24,304 nt of DNA from Caryophanales bacterium (GTDB lineage Bacteria; Bacillota_I; Bacilli_A; RF39; UBA660): NCBI GenBank assembly GCA_016291895.1, contig JAEEZO010000002.1, positions 1 through 24,304 on the forward strand, written 5' to 3'. The translations under genes were made by a program, and so were the position numbers. Of the stretch, positions 1-7,206 are shown in pieces (the stretch's first letter is position 1; every line of letters starts with the position of its first letter). The notes beneath the pieces are model-generated. The model did not search any database, was not told the DNA's origin, and saw nothing but the letters and a program-made list of their open reading frames with translations.

Positions 1-1
1 G

Positions 2-205
2 AAAGATTTTATAATAAATAAGAAAGAGGAGAATATTATTCTTTCACACATGTACCCATTAGGAAATGTTAAACCAAATTGTAAAGAAAGTTGGTTAGTT
101 GCTAATGTTGATAATTTTTGTGCTATTTATGAATGTGGTGCATATAAATGGCGTGAAAGATTAACAATAATGTTTATATTTTTACTTAATATAATACATA
201 TGTAA
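2..205 (+). CDS. HD-domain (metal-dependent phosphohydrolase-like) protein, C-terminal fragment
   Basis: The frame is open from base 2 to the TAA at 203-205, so only about 67 C-terminal residues are present and the start lies outside the window. The visible part reads ILSHMYPLGNVKPNCKESW followed by LVANVDNFCAIYEC. This H-M-x-P-L ... KESW(L/I)V..(V/A)D..CA.YE arrangement is the familiar C-terminal half of small bacterial HD/HDIG hydrolases, where the His and the later Asp belong to the metal site. The hydrophobic last residues (IMFIFLLNIIHM) are like other family members and not obviously a frameshift. The substrate cannot be inferred. The family call rests on motif recognition only. Confidence 0.6.
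   Translation, partial: KDFIINKKEENIILSHMYPLGNVKPNCKESWLVANVDNFCAIYECGAYKWRERLTIMFIFLLNIIHM
190..195 (+). promoter_or_regulatory. possible -10 box for the 252-aa gene
   Basis: A perfect TATAAT lies inside the last codons of the HD gene, 17 bases before the ATG at 212. No convincing -35 is placed correctly (TTAACA at 161-166 gives a 23-base spacer). If real, it would give an mRNA with only about a 10-base leader. This would fit the lack of a visible Shine-Dalgarno before 212. Weak call. Confidence 0.3.
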
Positions 206-211
206 AATAAT

Positions 212-970
212 ATGAAAATGATTGATGCTAAAATTCCAGGAGTCGTCGATTCCTTTATTGAAGGAAATTTAGATAAATATATAATTAGAAGAGATTTTAT
301 TGATTGTTATGATCAATTACAAATCGGCGTTAGTAAACGGTCAATAAAACCGTTTTATAATATTAAACCTGTCCTTGAAGCAGGTTTATTATTCTTTAAG
401 GAATTAAATATACATGGTTATACCCTAGAAGGTTATTATAGAAAAGGTATTTTAAAAGGTTTTCATCTTGATTCTGATAAGATGTTACAAGCTGTTACTA
501 TTTATGGATTAAATGAAGTATTAAATTTAAATTTATCTCATGATGAATTAGCAAGCATTTGTAATAAATTATCTATTAATATAGATACTTATATTACTAA
601 TAATCATGTATGTTTTAATCAAGATGATCAAATTGTTGATAGAAAAGAAAAAGTTGATGACATCTATTATCTTTTACTTAAATTACCAGAAGGTTTTACA
701 CAAGAAGAGTTAACTAGATATTTTATGAGAAATGAATCTTTTTCATTAGAACTTGATGAAGTAAGAAGATATGAACCATTAATATATATAAAGAATATTT
801 TAAAAGAAAATGATGTAAGAATAATGAGTACTAATGGATTTAGTAATATTTTAGTAGCAAGTTTTAATGATGTTCACAAAAGGTTTAAAGCATCTAAAGA
901 ATTAAGTTGCTATGAATCACATAAATTTAATGAAGGTAATAGTTGCTCATTTATAAAATGTTACAAATAA
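212..970 (+). CDS. unrecognised 252-aa cytoplasmic protein
   Basis: I do not recognise the family. The protein has no signal peptide or membrane segment and looks like a mixed alpha/beta soluble protein. It has a helix-rich central stretch (about residues 85-130) and a charged region around residues 150-190 (PEGFTQEELTRYF, then DEVRRYEPLIYIKNIL) that could be a winged-helix-like or regulatory fold, but no diagnostic motif is visible. The C-terminus carries three cysteines in its last 25 residues. The ATG at 212 has no good ribosome binding site. It sits seven bases after the stop of the HD gene, so either translational coupling or a short-leader transcript is plausible. A strong terminator overlaps its stop codon, so it closes its transcription unit. 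Confidence 0.65.
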   Translation: MKMIDAKIPGVVDSFIEGNLDKYIIRRDFIDCYDQLQIGVSKRSIKPFYNIKPVLEAGLLFFKELNIHGYTLEGYYRKGILKGFHLDSDKMLQAVTIYGLNEVLNLNLSHDELASICNKLSINIDTYITNNHVCFNQDDQIVDRKEKVDDIYYLLLKLPEGFTQEELTRYFMRNESFSLELDEVRRYEPLIYIKNILKENDVRIMSTNGFSNILVASFNDVHKRFKASKELSCYESHKFNEGNSCSFIKCYK

Positions 971-997
971 AAGTGAAGTTATTCACTTTTATTTTTT
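968..997 (+). terminator. Rho-independent terminator embedded in the stop codon
   Basis: The perfect 10-bp inverted repeat 968-977/982-991 has a GTTA loop and is followed by a T-run at 992-997. The left arm begins with the TAA stop of the preceding gene. The T-run runs straight into the Shine-Dalgarno AGGAAGTG (998-1005) of the next gene. Confidence 0.85.
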
Positions 998-1010
998 AGG
1001 AAGTGATAAG

Positions 1011-1739
1011 ATGAATTATGAAAATAAAGTTGTTCTAGTAACAGGAGCAAGTAAAGGAATTGGTAGGGCTTTAATTACTTTTTTTGCAAGTAAGAAAGCA
1101 AATATTATAATGACTTATAATACAAGTTTAGAATTGTCAAAAAAAGTCAAAAAAGAGATAGAGGATGTCTATCATGTAAAGGTATCTAATTATCATTTAG
1201 ACTTGTCAAATGAAGAAGATATTAAAGAGTTATATAAGAGTATTAAAGAAGAATATGGACACCTTGATATTCTTATTAATAATGCAGCTTTATCTATCGA
1301 TAATGATATTGACAATCTATCTAAAGAAGATTTCATGAAAGTATTAGAAGTTAACACTGTTGGTACATTTTTAATGATTAAATACATGTCTAAATTAATG
1401 AATAAAGATTCTTATATTTTTAATATTTCAAGTACAGATGGTATTGATACAGGAAGTATATTAAGTATTAATTATAATGTTTCTAAAGCTGGCATTAATA
1501 ATATGACAGAGACTCTATCAAGAGTTATTGAACCAAAAATAATTACAATATGTCCTAATTGGGTAGATACTGAAAGTATTCATGATATGAATCAAGAGTA
1601 TCTAACTAAGGAAATGAAAAGAATTAATCAAGTTAAATTAATTAAAAAAGAAAAAATCGTAGAAGTTATCGATGATGTTCTTAACAATGAAGTAGTTAGT
1701 GGTAGTATAATAAGAATAGATGGTGATATAAATGAATGA
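1011..1739 (+). CDS. SDR-family NAD(P)H oxidoreductase (FabG-like)
   Basis: The 242 residues match a classical short-chain dehydrogenase/reductase in length and motif order. The cofactor loop TGASKGIG is at 11-18, NNAA at 90-93, the catalytic Ser at about 140-141 (ISSTDG), and Tyr155-x-x-x-Lys159 (YNVSK) forms the active site; PNWVDTE follows as the usual P-G/N loop. This makes it an NAD(P)(H)-dependent carbonyl reductase of the FabG type. The substrate is not visible, and fatty-acid, sugar or EF-P 5-aminopentanone reductases all share these motifs. The start is set by AGGAAGTG nine bases upstream. The 3' end overlaps the next gene by 8 bases, so the two are translationally coupled. A terminator hairpin lies directly upstream of the RBS, so the promoter for this run is unclear. 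Confidence 0.9.
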   Translation: MNYENKVVLVTGASKGIGRALITFFASKKANIIMTYNTSLELSKKVKKEIEDVYHVKVSNYHLDLSNEEDIKELYKSIKEEYGHLDILINNAALSIDNDIDNLSKEDFMKVLEVNTVGTFLMIKYMSKLMNKDSYIFNISSTDGIDTGSILSINYNVSKAGINNMTETLSRVIEPKIITICPNWVDTESIHDMNQEYLTKEMKRINQVKLIKKEKIVEVIDDVLNNEVVSGSIIRIDGDINE

Positions 1740-2955
1740 TGAATTAATAAAAGAAGTTGACTTATTAATTAAAGATCAAATTGATAAAGCAAATACAATA
1801 GAAACATACTATAGTAAAAAGGTATTAAATGCTTTTCGAAATAACAATTTATCAGAAACAGATTTTTATGGAACAACAGGTTATGGTTATAATGATGTTG
1901 GTAGAGACAAAATAGATAAGATCTTTGCTGAAGTATTAGATTCTGAAAAAGCTCTTGTTCGTAGTCAATTTATATCAGGTACACATGCTTTAACAGTTAC
2001 ATTCTTTGGCTTACTTCGACCAGGTGATTTATTATTATCTATTAGTGGTAAACCATATGATACATTAGATGAAGTAATTGGTTTTATTGATAATCCTAGT
2101 TCCTTAAAAGCATTTAATGTTAAATATGATCAAATTGATTTAATTAATAATGATTTTGATTATGAAAAGATTAAAGAATATCTTTCTAACAATAGAGTAA
2201 AAGTTATTGAAATTCAAAGAAGTAAAGGTTATTCAACAAGAAGTAGTATCACAATTGATAAGATAGAGAAAGTAACAAAATTAATTAAATCAATTAATAA
2301 AGATGTTATTATTATGGTTGATAATTGTTACTGTGAAATGGTAGAAGAGAAAACACCAACATCTGTTGGCTGTGATATTATGGTAGGATCATTAATCAAG
2401 AATTTGGGAGCTGGTATGGCCCCTAATGGAGCTTATGTAGCAGGTAAATCCAATTTAGTTGATCTTGTTGCAGAACGTCTAACTGTACCTGGCCAAGGAG
2501 CGGAAGTAGGACCTAGTTTAGGTATTAATAAACAAATACTATTAGGACTTTATCTAGCACCTAGTGTAGTTTGTAGTAGTATTAAAACAGCAATATTTAC
2601 TAGTTGCTTACTTGAAAAATTAGGATTAAATGTTGAACCAAAATATAATGATAATCGTTGTGATATCGTTCAAAATATTATTTTTAACGATAAAGATAAA
2701 TTAATAAAATATGTAGAAGGTATACAAGAGATGAGTGCCATTGATTCTAACGCTAGACCAATTCCAACTGATATGCCAGGTTATACAGATCAAGTTATTA
2801 TGGCAAGTGGTAGTTTTACTCAAGGTAGTTCTATTGAAATAAGTTGTGATGGACCAATAAGAGAGCCTTATATCGCTTATCAACAAGGAAGTCTTACTTA
2901 TACATATGGACGTTTGGCAGTAATAAATGCCGTGGAGCACATGAATGAAAACTAA
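1732..2955 (+). CDS. methionine gamma-lyase family PLP enzyme (aluminium-resistance/YnbB-type)
   Basis: The 407-aa fold-type I PLP enzyme matches the Met_gamma_lyase (PF06838, formerly 'aluminium resistance protein') family of Firmicutes. Landmarks are GYGYNDVGRDKI early in the protein, RSQFISGTHAL (cofactor phosphate region), SGKPYDTLDEVIG, Asp197 in MVDNCYCEM (pyridine-nitrogen Asp), and Lys223 in GSLIKNLGAG as the expected Schiff-base lysine. GAYVAGK and PGQGAEVGPSLG follow. The family is predicted to act on sulfur amino acids, but the physiological substrate is not established from sequence. Its length is normal for the family. It overlaps the SDR gene by 8 bases and the pseudouridine synthase gene by 11 bases, so the three are co-translated. 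Confidence 0.9.
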   Translation: MNDELIKEVDLLIKDQIDKANTIETYYSKKVLNAFRNNNLSETDFYGTTGYGYNDVGRDKIDKIFAEVLDSEKALVRSQFISGTHALTVTFFGLLRPGDLLLSISGKPYDTLDEVIGFIDNPSSLKAFNVKYDQIDLINNDFDYEKIKEYLSNNRVKVIEIQRSKGYSTRSSITIDKIEKVTKLIKSINKDVIIMVDNCYCEMVEEKTPTSVGCDIMVGSLIKNLGAGMAPNGAYVAGKSNLVDLVAERLTVPGQGAEVGPSLGINKQILLGLYLAPSVVCSSIKTAIFTSCLLEKLGLNVEPKYNDNRCDIVQNIIFNDKDKLIKYVEGIQEMSAIDSNARPIPTDMPGYTDQVIMASGSFTQGSSIEISCDGPIREPYIAYQQGSLTYTYGRLAVINAVEHMNEN

Positions 2956-3601
2956 AAAGATGGATATTGTCTATGAAGACAAAGATTTAATTGTTATTAA
3001 TAAACCAGCTCATTTACTTACTATTAGTACGGATAATGAAAAAGAAAAAACATTATTTCATCAAGTAATGTTATATGAAAAAAGAAAGAATAAGAATAAT
3101 AAAGTATTTATTGTTCATCGACTAGATAAAGATACTAGTGGTCTAGTTGTTTTTGCTAAAAGTGAAATTTTAAAAAGAAAACTTCAAAATAATTGGGAAA
3201 AGACAAGAAGAGGTTATGTTGCTGTACTTAATAATCATTTACCTAAAGAAAGAGGTACTGTTAAATCATATTTAAAGGAGACTAAAACGTTATTAGTTTA
3301 TAGTACTAATGATAAAAGCGGTGATCTTGCAATAACTGATTATCAAGAAATTAGTCATAATAAGAAATATACTTTAGTTAAAATAAATCTTAAAACAGGT
3401 CGAAAGAATCAAATAAGAGTTCACATGAATGATTTAGGTTGTCCTATCTTAGGAGATAAAAAGTATGGTGGTATTAAAACAGATCCATTAAGAAGATTAT
3501 GCCTTTACGCTAATTATCTTGAATTTATTAATCCACTTAATAATAAAAAAATGGTCTTTCAATTAGAAATACCAAAAGAATTTTTAGATATTATTAAATA
3601 A
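2945..3601 (+). CDS. RluA-family pseudouridine synthase
   Basis: The 218 residues are the catalytic core of an RluA-type RNA pseudouridine synthase, which isomerises uridine in rRNA or tRNA. The N-terminal IVYEDKDLIVINKP leads into HRLDKDTSGLVVFAK, with catalytic Asp61. LKTGRKNQIRVHM and LGCPILGDKKYG are the other two family signatures. There is no N-terminal S4 RNA-binding domain, so this is the short form (RluA/TruC-like); the target uridine cannot be named. The start at 2945 is supported by GGAG at 2934-2937, which lies inside the end of the preceding gene. The gene ends at a strong terminator. Confidence 0.92.
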   Translation: MKTKKMDIVYEDKDLIVINKPAHLLTISTDNEKEKTLFHQVMLYEKRKNKNNKVFIVHRLDKDTSGLVVFAKSEILKRKLQNNWEKTRRGYVAVLNNHLPKERGTVKSYLKETKTLLVYSTNDKSGDLAITDYQEISHNKKYTLVKINLKTGRKNQIRVHMNDLGCPILGDKKYGGIKTDPLRRLCLYANYLEFINPLNNKKMVFQLEIPKEFLDIIK

Positions 3602-3640
3602 ACATCTACACTGTTGTAGATGTTTTTCTTTATTTTTTGT
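3601..3640 (+). terminator. Rho-independent terminator of the SDR-PLP-RluA run
   Basis: A perfect 10-bp stem (3601-3610/3615-3624) with a CTGT loop is followed by a long T-rich tract. The left arm starts at the last base of the stop codon. Confidence 0.9.
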
Positions 3641-3647
3641 TGTTTTG

Positions 3648-3656
3648 TGGTATAAT
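3648..3656 (+). promoter_or_regulatory. extended -10 promoter for the DUF1292 gene pair
   Basis: TGGTATAAT is a TG-N-TATAAT extended -10, placed just after the upstream terminator and 22 bases before the ATG at 3679. No strong -35 is visible, as is common for extended -10 promoters. The RBS GGGGGAAG follows. Confidence 0.65.
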
Positions 3657-3678
3657 ATAGCCGTTTTTAGGGGGAAGT

Positions 3679-3936
3679 ATGAAAAAGTTAAAAATTAGGA
3701 TTAATGATGTTGAAAAAGAATGCGATGTCTTATATACTTTTAAATCTCATAGTACAAGAAATTATTATTTAATTTGTACTGATAATACATATAATAATGA
3801 TACTTTAAATGTTTATTCTTTTATATATTATCCAAATGATAAAAGTAAAGGATTAGAAAAAATAACTAATAAAGAAGATTGGGACGAAGTAGAAGAGTTT
3901 ATTAGTTTAGTAGGAGTTACTAATGAGTTTTGTTAA
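3679..3936 (+). CDS. DUF1292 family small protein
   Basis: This 85-aa acidic protein has the DUF1292 (YrzB-like) pattern. An N-terminal strand leads to DVLYTFKS (usually E-VLFTFES), then a Tyr-rich strand, then TDNTYNNDTLNVYSFIYYP (TDN...LNVYAS.YDP in the family), and finally an acidic DWDEVEEFI end. These proteins are widespread in Bacillota, usually near RNA or cell-wall housekeeping genes, and have no known biochemical role. The start is preceded by an excellent GGGGGAAG. The 3' end overlaps the zinc-peptidase-like gene by 14 bases, implying coupled translation. Confidence 0.8.
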   Translation: MKKLKIRINDVEKECDVLYTFKSHSTRNYYLICTDNTYNNDTLNVYSFIYYPNDKSKGLEKITNKEDWDEVEEFISLVGVTNEFC

Positions 3937-4885
3937 TGTATTATTAATGTTACTAGCTGCTAAAGTTGGAATTAGTTCTATTAAAAAATACATTATTCGT
4001 CCTAATAAATTAAAAATGGAATTAATTAAGTATTCTAATACAGATATGGTTAAAGTAGTTGATTTACCTGATGAATTATATGAAGGTAATGATCTTGATG
4101 TTAAAGAAAATGAAGTATATAAAAAAATATATAATCAATTTTGTGAAGTAATAGAATCTAAAATACCTAGAGAAGATTTAGATAATTATTATCGTAACTT
4201 CAAGACTTTAAAAGAAGAAAAAACACCTACAGATTATATGTTAAAGTACTTAAGAAAAGGTCAAATTATTGGTGGTACATATAATTTAAAAAATAATACT
4301 ATTGATTTAGAGACAATGGTTTTATCCAAAGTAATAAATTCAATTTGTCATGAATTATTACATGCAGCAACAACAAGGGTAGATAAAGAAAATGGTGTTA
4401 TTTACTCTGGTTTATCTCAAATGTTTATCAATAAAGAAGATGAAAAGAAGAATGAAGTATATGGTATTGGTATTAATGAAGGATTAACCCAATATTATGC
4501 TAATAAATTCTTTGATCCTTATCATGAGTTAACACCTGCTTATAGTATTTACGAAGAAGAACAAATGATTGCTAAAGTTCTTGAAAAAATCGTTGGAGAA
4601 GAAAAACTACAATCTTTCTATTTTAGATCAGATTTAAAGGGTTTCGTTACAGAACTTCAAAAGTATGCATCAAAAGGAGATATATATAAGTTCATTAATT
4701 ATACTGATGTCCTTTTCTATTATTCACGTGATAAAAAATTAAAATTTAGAGAATTGGATGAAGTTAAGAAGTTTATAAATATGTTCTTAATTAAAGCTTA
4801 TAATAATTCTTTAAAAGATAAAAATGAGGGACTTACTTTGTTTAATCATTTGGGAAGATTTGATTTACCATATAAAACTAGATAA
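3923..4885 (+). CDS. putative membrane-tethered gluzincin-like zinc metallopeptidase
   Basis: The 320-aa protein begins with a hydrophobic segment (residues 2-20) that could tether it to the membrane, followed by a basic stretch. The key feature is ICHELLHAATT, giving H143-E144-x-x-H147, and about 38 residues later NEGLTQYYANK with E186. HExxH plus a downstream (N)E...A is the zinc-ligand arrangement of gluzincin peptidases, so zinc-dependent proteolysis is likely, though the named family is not clear to me. The start at 3923 is fixed by AGGAG at 3912-3916, inside the upstream gene. Its substrate is unknown, and it shares a transcript with the DUF1292 gene. The remainder is helical and Tyr/Lys-rich with no further recognised domain. 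Confidence 0.7.
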   Translation: MSFVNVLLMLLAAKVGISSIKKYIIRPNKLKMELIKYSNTDMVKVVDLPDELYEGNDLDVKENEVYKKIYNQFCEVIESKIPREDLDNYYRNFKTLKEEKTPTDYMLKYLRKGQIIGGTYNLKNNTIDLETMVLSKVINSICHELLHAATTRVDKENGVIYSGLSQMFINKEDEKKNEVYGIGINEGLTQYYANKFFDPYHELTPAYSIYEEEQMIAKVLEKIVGEEKLQSFYFRSDLKGFVTELQKYASKGDIYKFINYTDVLFYYSRDKKLKFRELDEVKKFINMFLIKAYNNSLKDKNEGLTLFNHLGRFDLPYKTR

Positions 4886-4896
4886 TTAAAGAAAAG

Positions 4897-4923
4897 TATC
4901 CACAATGTTGTGGATATTTTTTT
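4897..4923 (+). terminator. Rho-independent terminator
   Basis: A 9-bp inverted repeat (4897-4905/4908-4916; the central AT-rich bases form the loop) is followed by seven T residues. Confidence 0.88.
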
Positions 4924-4937
4924 ATACATAAATGTTA

Positions 4938-4943
4938 TATAAT
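4938..4943 (+). promoter_or_regulatory. -10 box for the DUF6512 gene
   Basis: TATAAT lies between the upstream terminator and the ATG at 4967, followed by the RBS AGGAAGAAGG (4951-4960). The -35 is not convincing. Confidence 0.5.
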
Positions 4944-4966
4944 ATATAGTAGGAAGAAGGAATAGA

Positions 4967-5500
4967 ATGTTTATTGTAGGAATTATTATTATATGTGTTG
5001 TTGGAACCTTACTTCATTTTACTTACGAATTATCACAACATAATAAAATAGTTGGAATTTTTTCGGCTGTTAATGAAAGTACATGGGAACATATTAAGAT
5101 ATGTATGACACCAACCTTATTATGGAGTATTTATGAAATTAGTGAAGTAGGATTTAGTGGTAATTTTATTTTTGCTAAAGCTATGTCATTATTAACTATT
5201 ATATTATTAATACCAATACTTTTTTATAGTTATACAATTTTTACTAAAAAGTCTATTTTGTGGATTGATGTAATATGTTTTTATATAACGGTTACATGTT
5301 CAGAATTAGTATATCGATATATTATTAATTTAATTAATTTTAATGAAATATTTGTATATATTAGTATTACTTTAATTATTATTGAATTATTCTTATATTT
5401 CTTTTTAACTTATCATGCCCCTAAGAACTTTTTATTTAAAGATCCCATTACGAAAAAATATGGTATTGAAGGTCATCCGTGTAGTCATCATCATCACTAA
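4967..5500 (+). CDS. DUF6512-like integral membrane protein with His-rich tail
   Basis: The 177-aa protein has about five hydrophobic segments (roughly residues 1-16, 44-60, 66-86, 92-115 and 126-148). Conserved-looking motifs are GTLLHFTYELSQHN near the N-terminus, FSAVNESTWEHIKI at about 32-45 and, at the C-terminus, TYHAPKNFLFKDP followed by KYGIEGHP. I associate these with the DUF6512 family of Bacillota membrane proteins, whose function is not known. The protein ends in CSHHHH, a natural Cys/His cluster that could bind a metal; together with the His in TYHAP and GHP this is suggestive only. It is a single-gene unit flanked by its own -10 box and terminator. Confidence 0.75.
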   Translation: MFIVGIIIICVVGTLLHFTYELSQHNKIVGIFSAVNESTWEHIKICMTPTLLWSIYEISEVGFSGNFIFAKAMSLLTIILLIPILFYSYTIFTKKSILWIDVICFYITVTCSELVYRYIINLINFNEIFVYISITLIIIELFLYFFLTYHAPKNFLFKDPITKKYGIEGHPCSHHHH

Positions 5501-5522
5501 AAGAGAGAAATCTCTTTTTTTT
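5499..5522 (+). terminator. Rho-independent terminator starting in the stop codon
   Basis: An 8-bp stem AAAAGAGA/TCTCTTTT (5499-5506/5511-5518) has a GAAA tetraloop and ends in a run of eight T residues. The left arm begins in the stop codon of the DUF6512 gene. Confidence 0.85.
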
Positions 5523-5533
5523 GTAAATAAATG

Positions 5534-5560
5534 TTGTAAATATTTATAGTTTAATATAAA
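5534..5560 (+). promoter_or_regulatory. possible promoter for the 319-aa gene
   Basis: TTGTAA (5534-5539) and TATAAA (5555-5560) are separated by 15 bases, short of the ideal 17. Other AT-rich hexamers in this 60-base gap could serve instead. The RBS GGGGGA at 5576-5581 follows. Confidence 0.35.
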
Positions 5561-5584
5561 GTAATTGATATCTATGGGGGATTT

Positions 5585-6544
5585 ATGTTTGATAAATTAA
5601 AAGAAGCGATTATAAGAAAAGTTATTGAAAAGTATTATCCAGATCGTGATATGACACCATTAAAGGTAGGAAATCAATTCTTTATTGGTGTTAGAGACAG
5701 TGTTGGATGTGATGACTATTTGTTAAAAGGAACGTATAATTATAATCAAGTTGTGGAATTAAATAACATGACAGGTTATAATGCTAGTTTTGGTTTTTGT
5801 AAAGAGATAGGGCCAGTTGCTTTTATCGGAATCCCTAATCCTGAATGTACTAAATATAGTGGATATTTTAAAAATAAAATTCATGGTTATGGTGATAACT
5901 TTGATGAAAGTGAATATTATTTTGAACATTTTAGTGATGAAGAAGCTAAAGGAATAGGTAATTATACTGTTTATGGTATGATGGATCCAAGTGTCCTTGA
6001 AAATAAGGCACCAATTGATAATTTATGCTATGTTTATGATTATCGATATAGATGCAAAGATGAATCTAATGAATATTTTCATCGTGGTGTTTTAAGGATG
6101 GATGTTAAACTTAAAGGTACATATAGCTTTGATGAAGCAAGAATTCTAGCCTATGGTTCTAAAAAGAAACCTGATGGTTATACAGGTGATCAAGTTCCTC
6201 TTCAATTTGCAATTGTTGGTGATAATCAACCAGTAGGCATAATGGATATGTGGAAACAATATGACGGATCTAAATTTTGTGATGTTCAAGGTCGCTTTGA
6301 TGATGTACCAGAAGAACAAAACATTCGTTTTATCTCTGATGAAGAAGCAAAAGAATTAAAAGATTTTACGTTATATTATTTTAGAGCCCCTTATTCTTTT
6401 GATAGAAATGATAAAAGAATAGAAAAAATTGATAGAACTCTAGAAAAAGGTTTTAATTTTATAATGGAAGATGGTACTGATTATCGATTACAAACTCCAG
6501 GTAAGACTAACAATAAAGTATTAAATAAAAAAATAACAGGTTAA
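5585..6544 (+). CDS. unrecognised 319-aa protein with an internal duplication
   Basis: No family is recognised. The protein has no signal peptide or membrane segment and is rich in Tyr, Asp, Gly and aromatic residues, suggesting a beta-rich soluble domain. Two halves resemble each other at an offset of about 130 residues. KGTYNYNQVVEL at 48-59 matches KGTYSFDEARIL at 177-188; an FGFC..GPVAFIGI stretch matches LQFAIVGDNQPVGIM; and FSDEEAKGIGNYTVYGM at 116-132 matches ISDEEAKELKDFTLYYF at 250-266. The C-terminal 40 residues are basic and low in structure. The start follows a strong GGGGGA. It is a monocistronic unit ended by a terminator that overlaps its stop codon. Function unknown. Confidence 0.7.
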   Translation: MFDKLKEAIIRKVIEKYYPDRDMTPLKVGNQFFIGVRDSVGCDDYLLKGTYNYNQVVELNNMTGYNASFGFCKEIGPVAFIGIPNPECTKYSGYFKNKIHGYGDNFDESEYYFEHFSDEEAKGIGNYTVYGMMDPSVLENKAPIDNLCYVYDYRYRCKDESNEYFHRGVLRMDVKLKGTYSFDEARILAYGSKKKPDGYTGDQVPLQFAIVGDNQPVGIMDMWKQYDGSKFCDVQGRFDDVPEEQNIRFISDEEAKELKDFTLYYFRAPYSFDRNDKRIEKIDRTLEKGFNFIMEDGTDYRLQTPGKTNNKVLNKKITG

Positions 6545-6556
6545 AACCTGTTTTTT
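6535..6556 (+). terminator. Rho-independent terminator overlapping the CDS end
   Basis: An 8-bp inverted repeat AACAGGTT/AACCTGTT (6535-6542/6545-6552) runs into TTTT. The left arm encodes the last codons and the stop TAA lies in the loop. Confidence 0.82.
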
Positions 6557-6562
6557 ATATGG

Positions 6563-6568
6563 TATAAT
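6563..6568 (+). promoter_or_regulatory. -10 box for the HAD-lipoprotein operon
   Basis: TATAAT is placed only 16 bases before the ATG at 6584, with GAGG at 6575-6578 as RBS. The predicted start of transcription would fall almost on the RBS, giving a leader of about 10 bases. Confidence 0.55.
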
Positions 6569-6583
6569 TTTGTTGAGGTTTTT

Positions 6584-7198
6584 ATGAAAAAATACATTAT
6601 TTTTGATGCTGATAGAACTTTAGTAGATAGTTGTGATGCTGTTGCCATTAGTTTACAAGAAGCAATAGAAAATGTTTTAGGAATAAGAATAGATATATAT
6701 GAATTAAGAAGTTTAACTTCTCTACCAAGTAATCAATATTTTAAACTTTTGCATATTGAGGGTGAAAATGTTGATTTAATAAATAAAGAATGGGAAAACA
6801 CTTATCGAAAATATGAAACAAAATGTTTTCCAGGATTAAAAGAAATAATAAAAGATTTATCTAATAAAGGCTATATTATTGGAATTATTACTTCAAGAAG
6901 GGATATTGAATATCATGAACTTGATCATGAATTAGAAGATATTAAAGATTATATTAAAATTGTTGTTACATCAGATTTAGTTGATTCACCTAAACCTAGT
7001 GCTGATAGTATGACTTATTTATGTAATAAAATGAATTGTACTTGTGATGAAGTAATATATATTGGTGATAGTAAGTCCGATATGGAATTTGCTAAAAACA
7101 GCAATTGTGATTTTATCCCTGCTTGTTGGGATAATAAAGTATTAGTTAATGAAGAAAAAACCTGCTTAAAACCAATTGATATATTAAAATATTTATAG
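6584..7198 (+). CDS. HAD-family hydrolase (phosphoglycolate phosphatase-like)
   Basis: The 204-aa HAD phosphatase shows all motifs in order: motif I DADRTL with nucleophile Asp8 and Asp10, the helical cap insert after residue 14 typical of subfamily I, motif II Thr/Ser at 103-104 (ITSRRD), motif III Lys137 (SPKPSAD) and motif IV GDSKSD with Asp162 and Asp166. It likely hydrolyses small phosphorylated metabolites; the Gph/PpaX group is the closest in architecture, but specificity cannot be read. Motif I has Arg (DADRT) where most relatives have Gly (DxDGT). The stop TAG overlaps the Shine-Dalgarno AGGAG of the lipoprotein gene, so the two are one operon. Confidence 0.88.
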   Translation: MKKYIIFDADRTLVDSCDAVAISLQEAIENVLGIRIDIYELRSLTSLPSNQYFKLLHIEGENVDLINKEWENTYRKYETKCFPGLKEIIKDLSNKGYIIGIITSRRDIEYHELDHELEDIKDYIKIVVTSDLVDSPKPSADSMTYLCNKMNCTCDEVIYIGDSKSDMEFAKNSNCDFIPACWDNKVLVNEEKTCLKPIDILKYL

Positions 7199-7206
7199 GA
7201 GTATGT

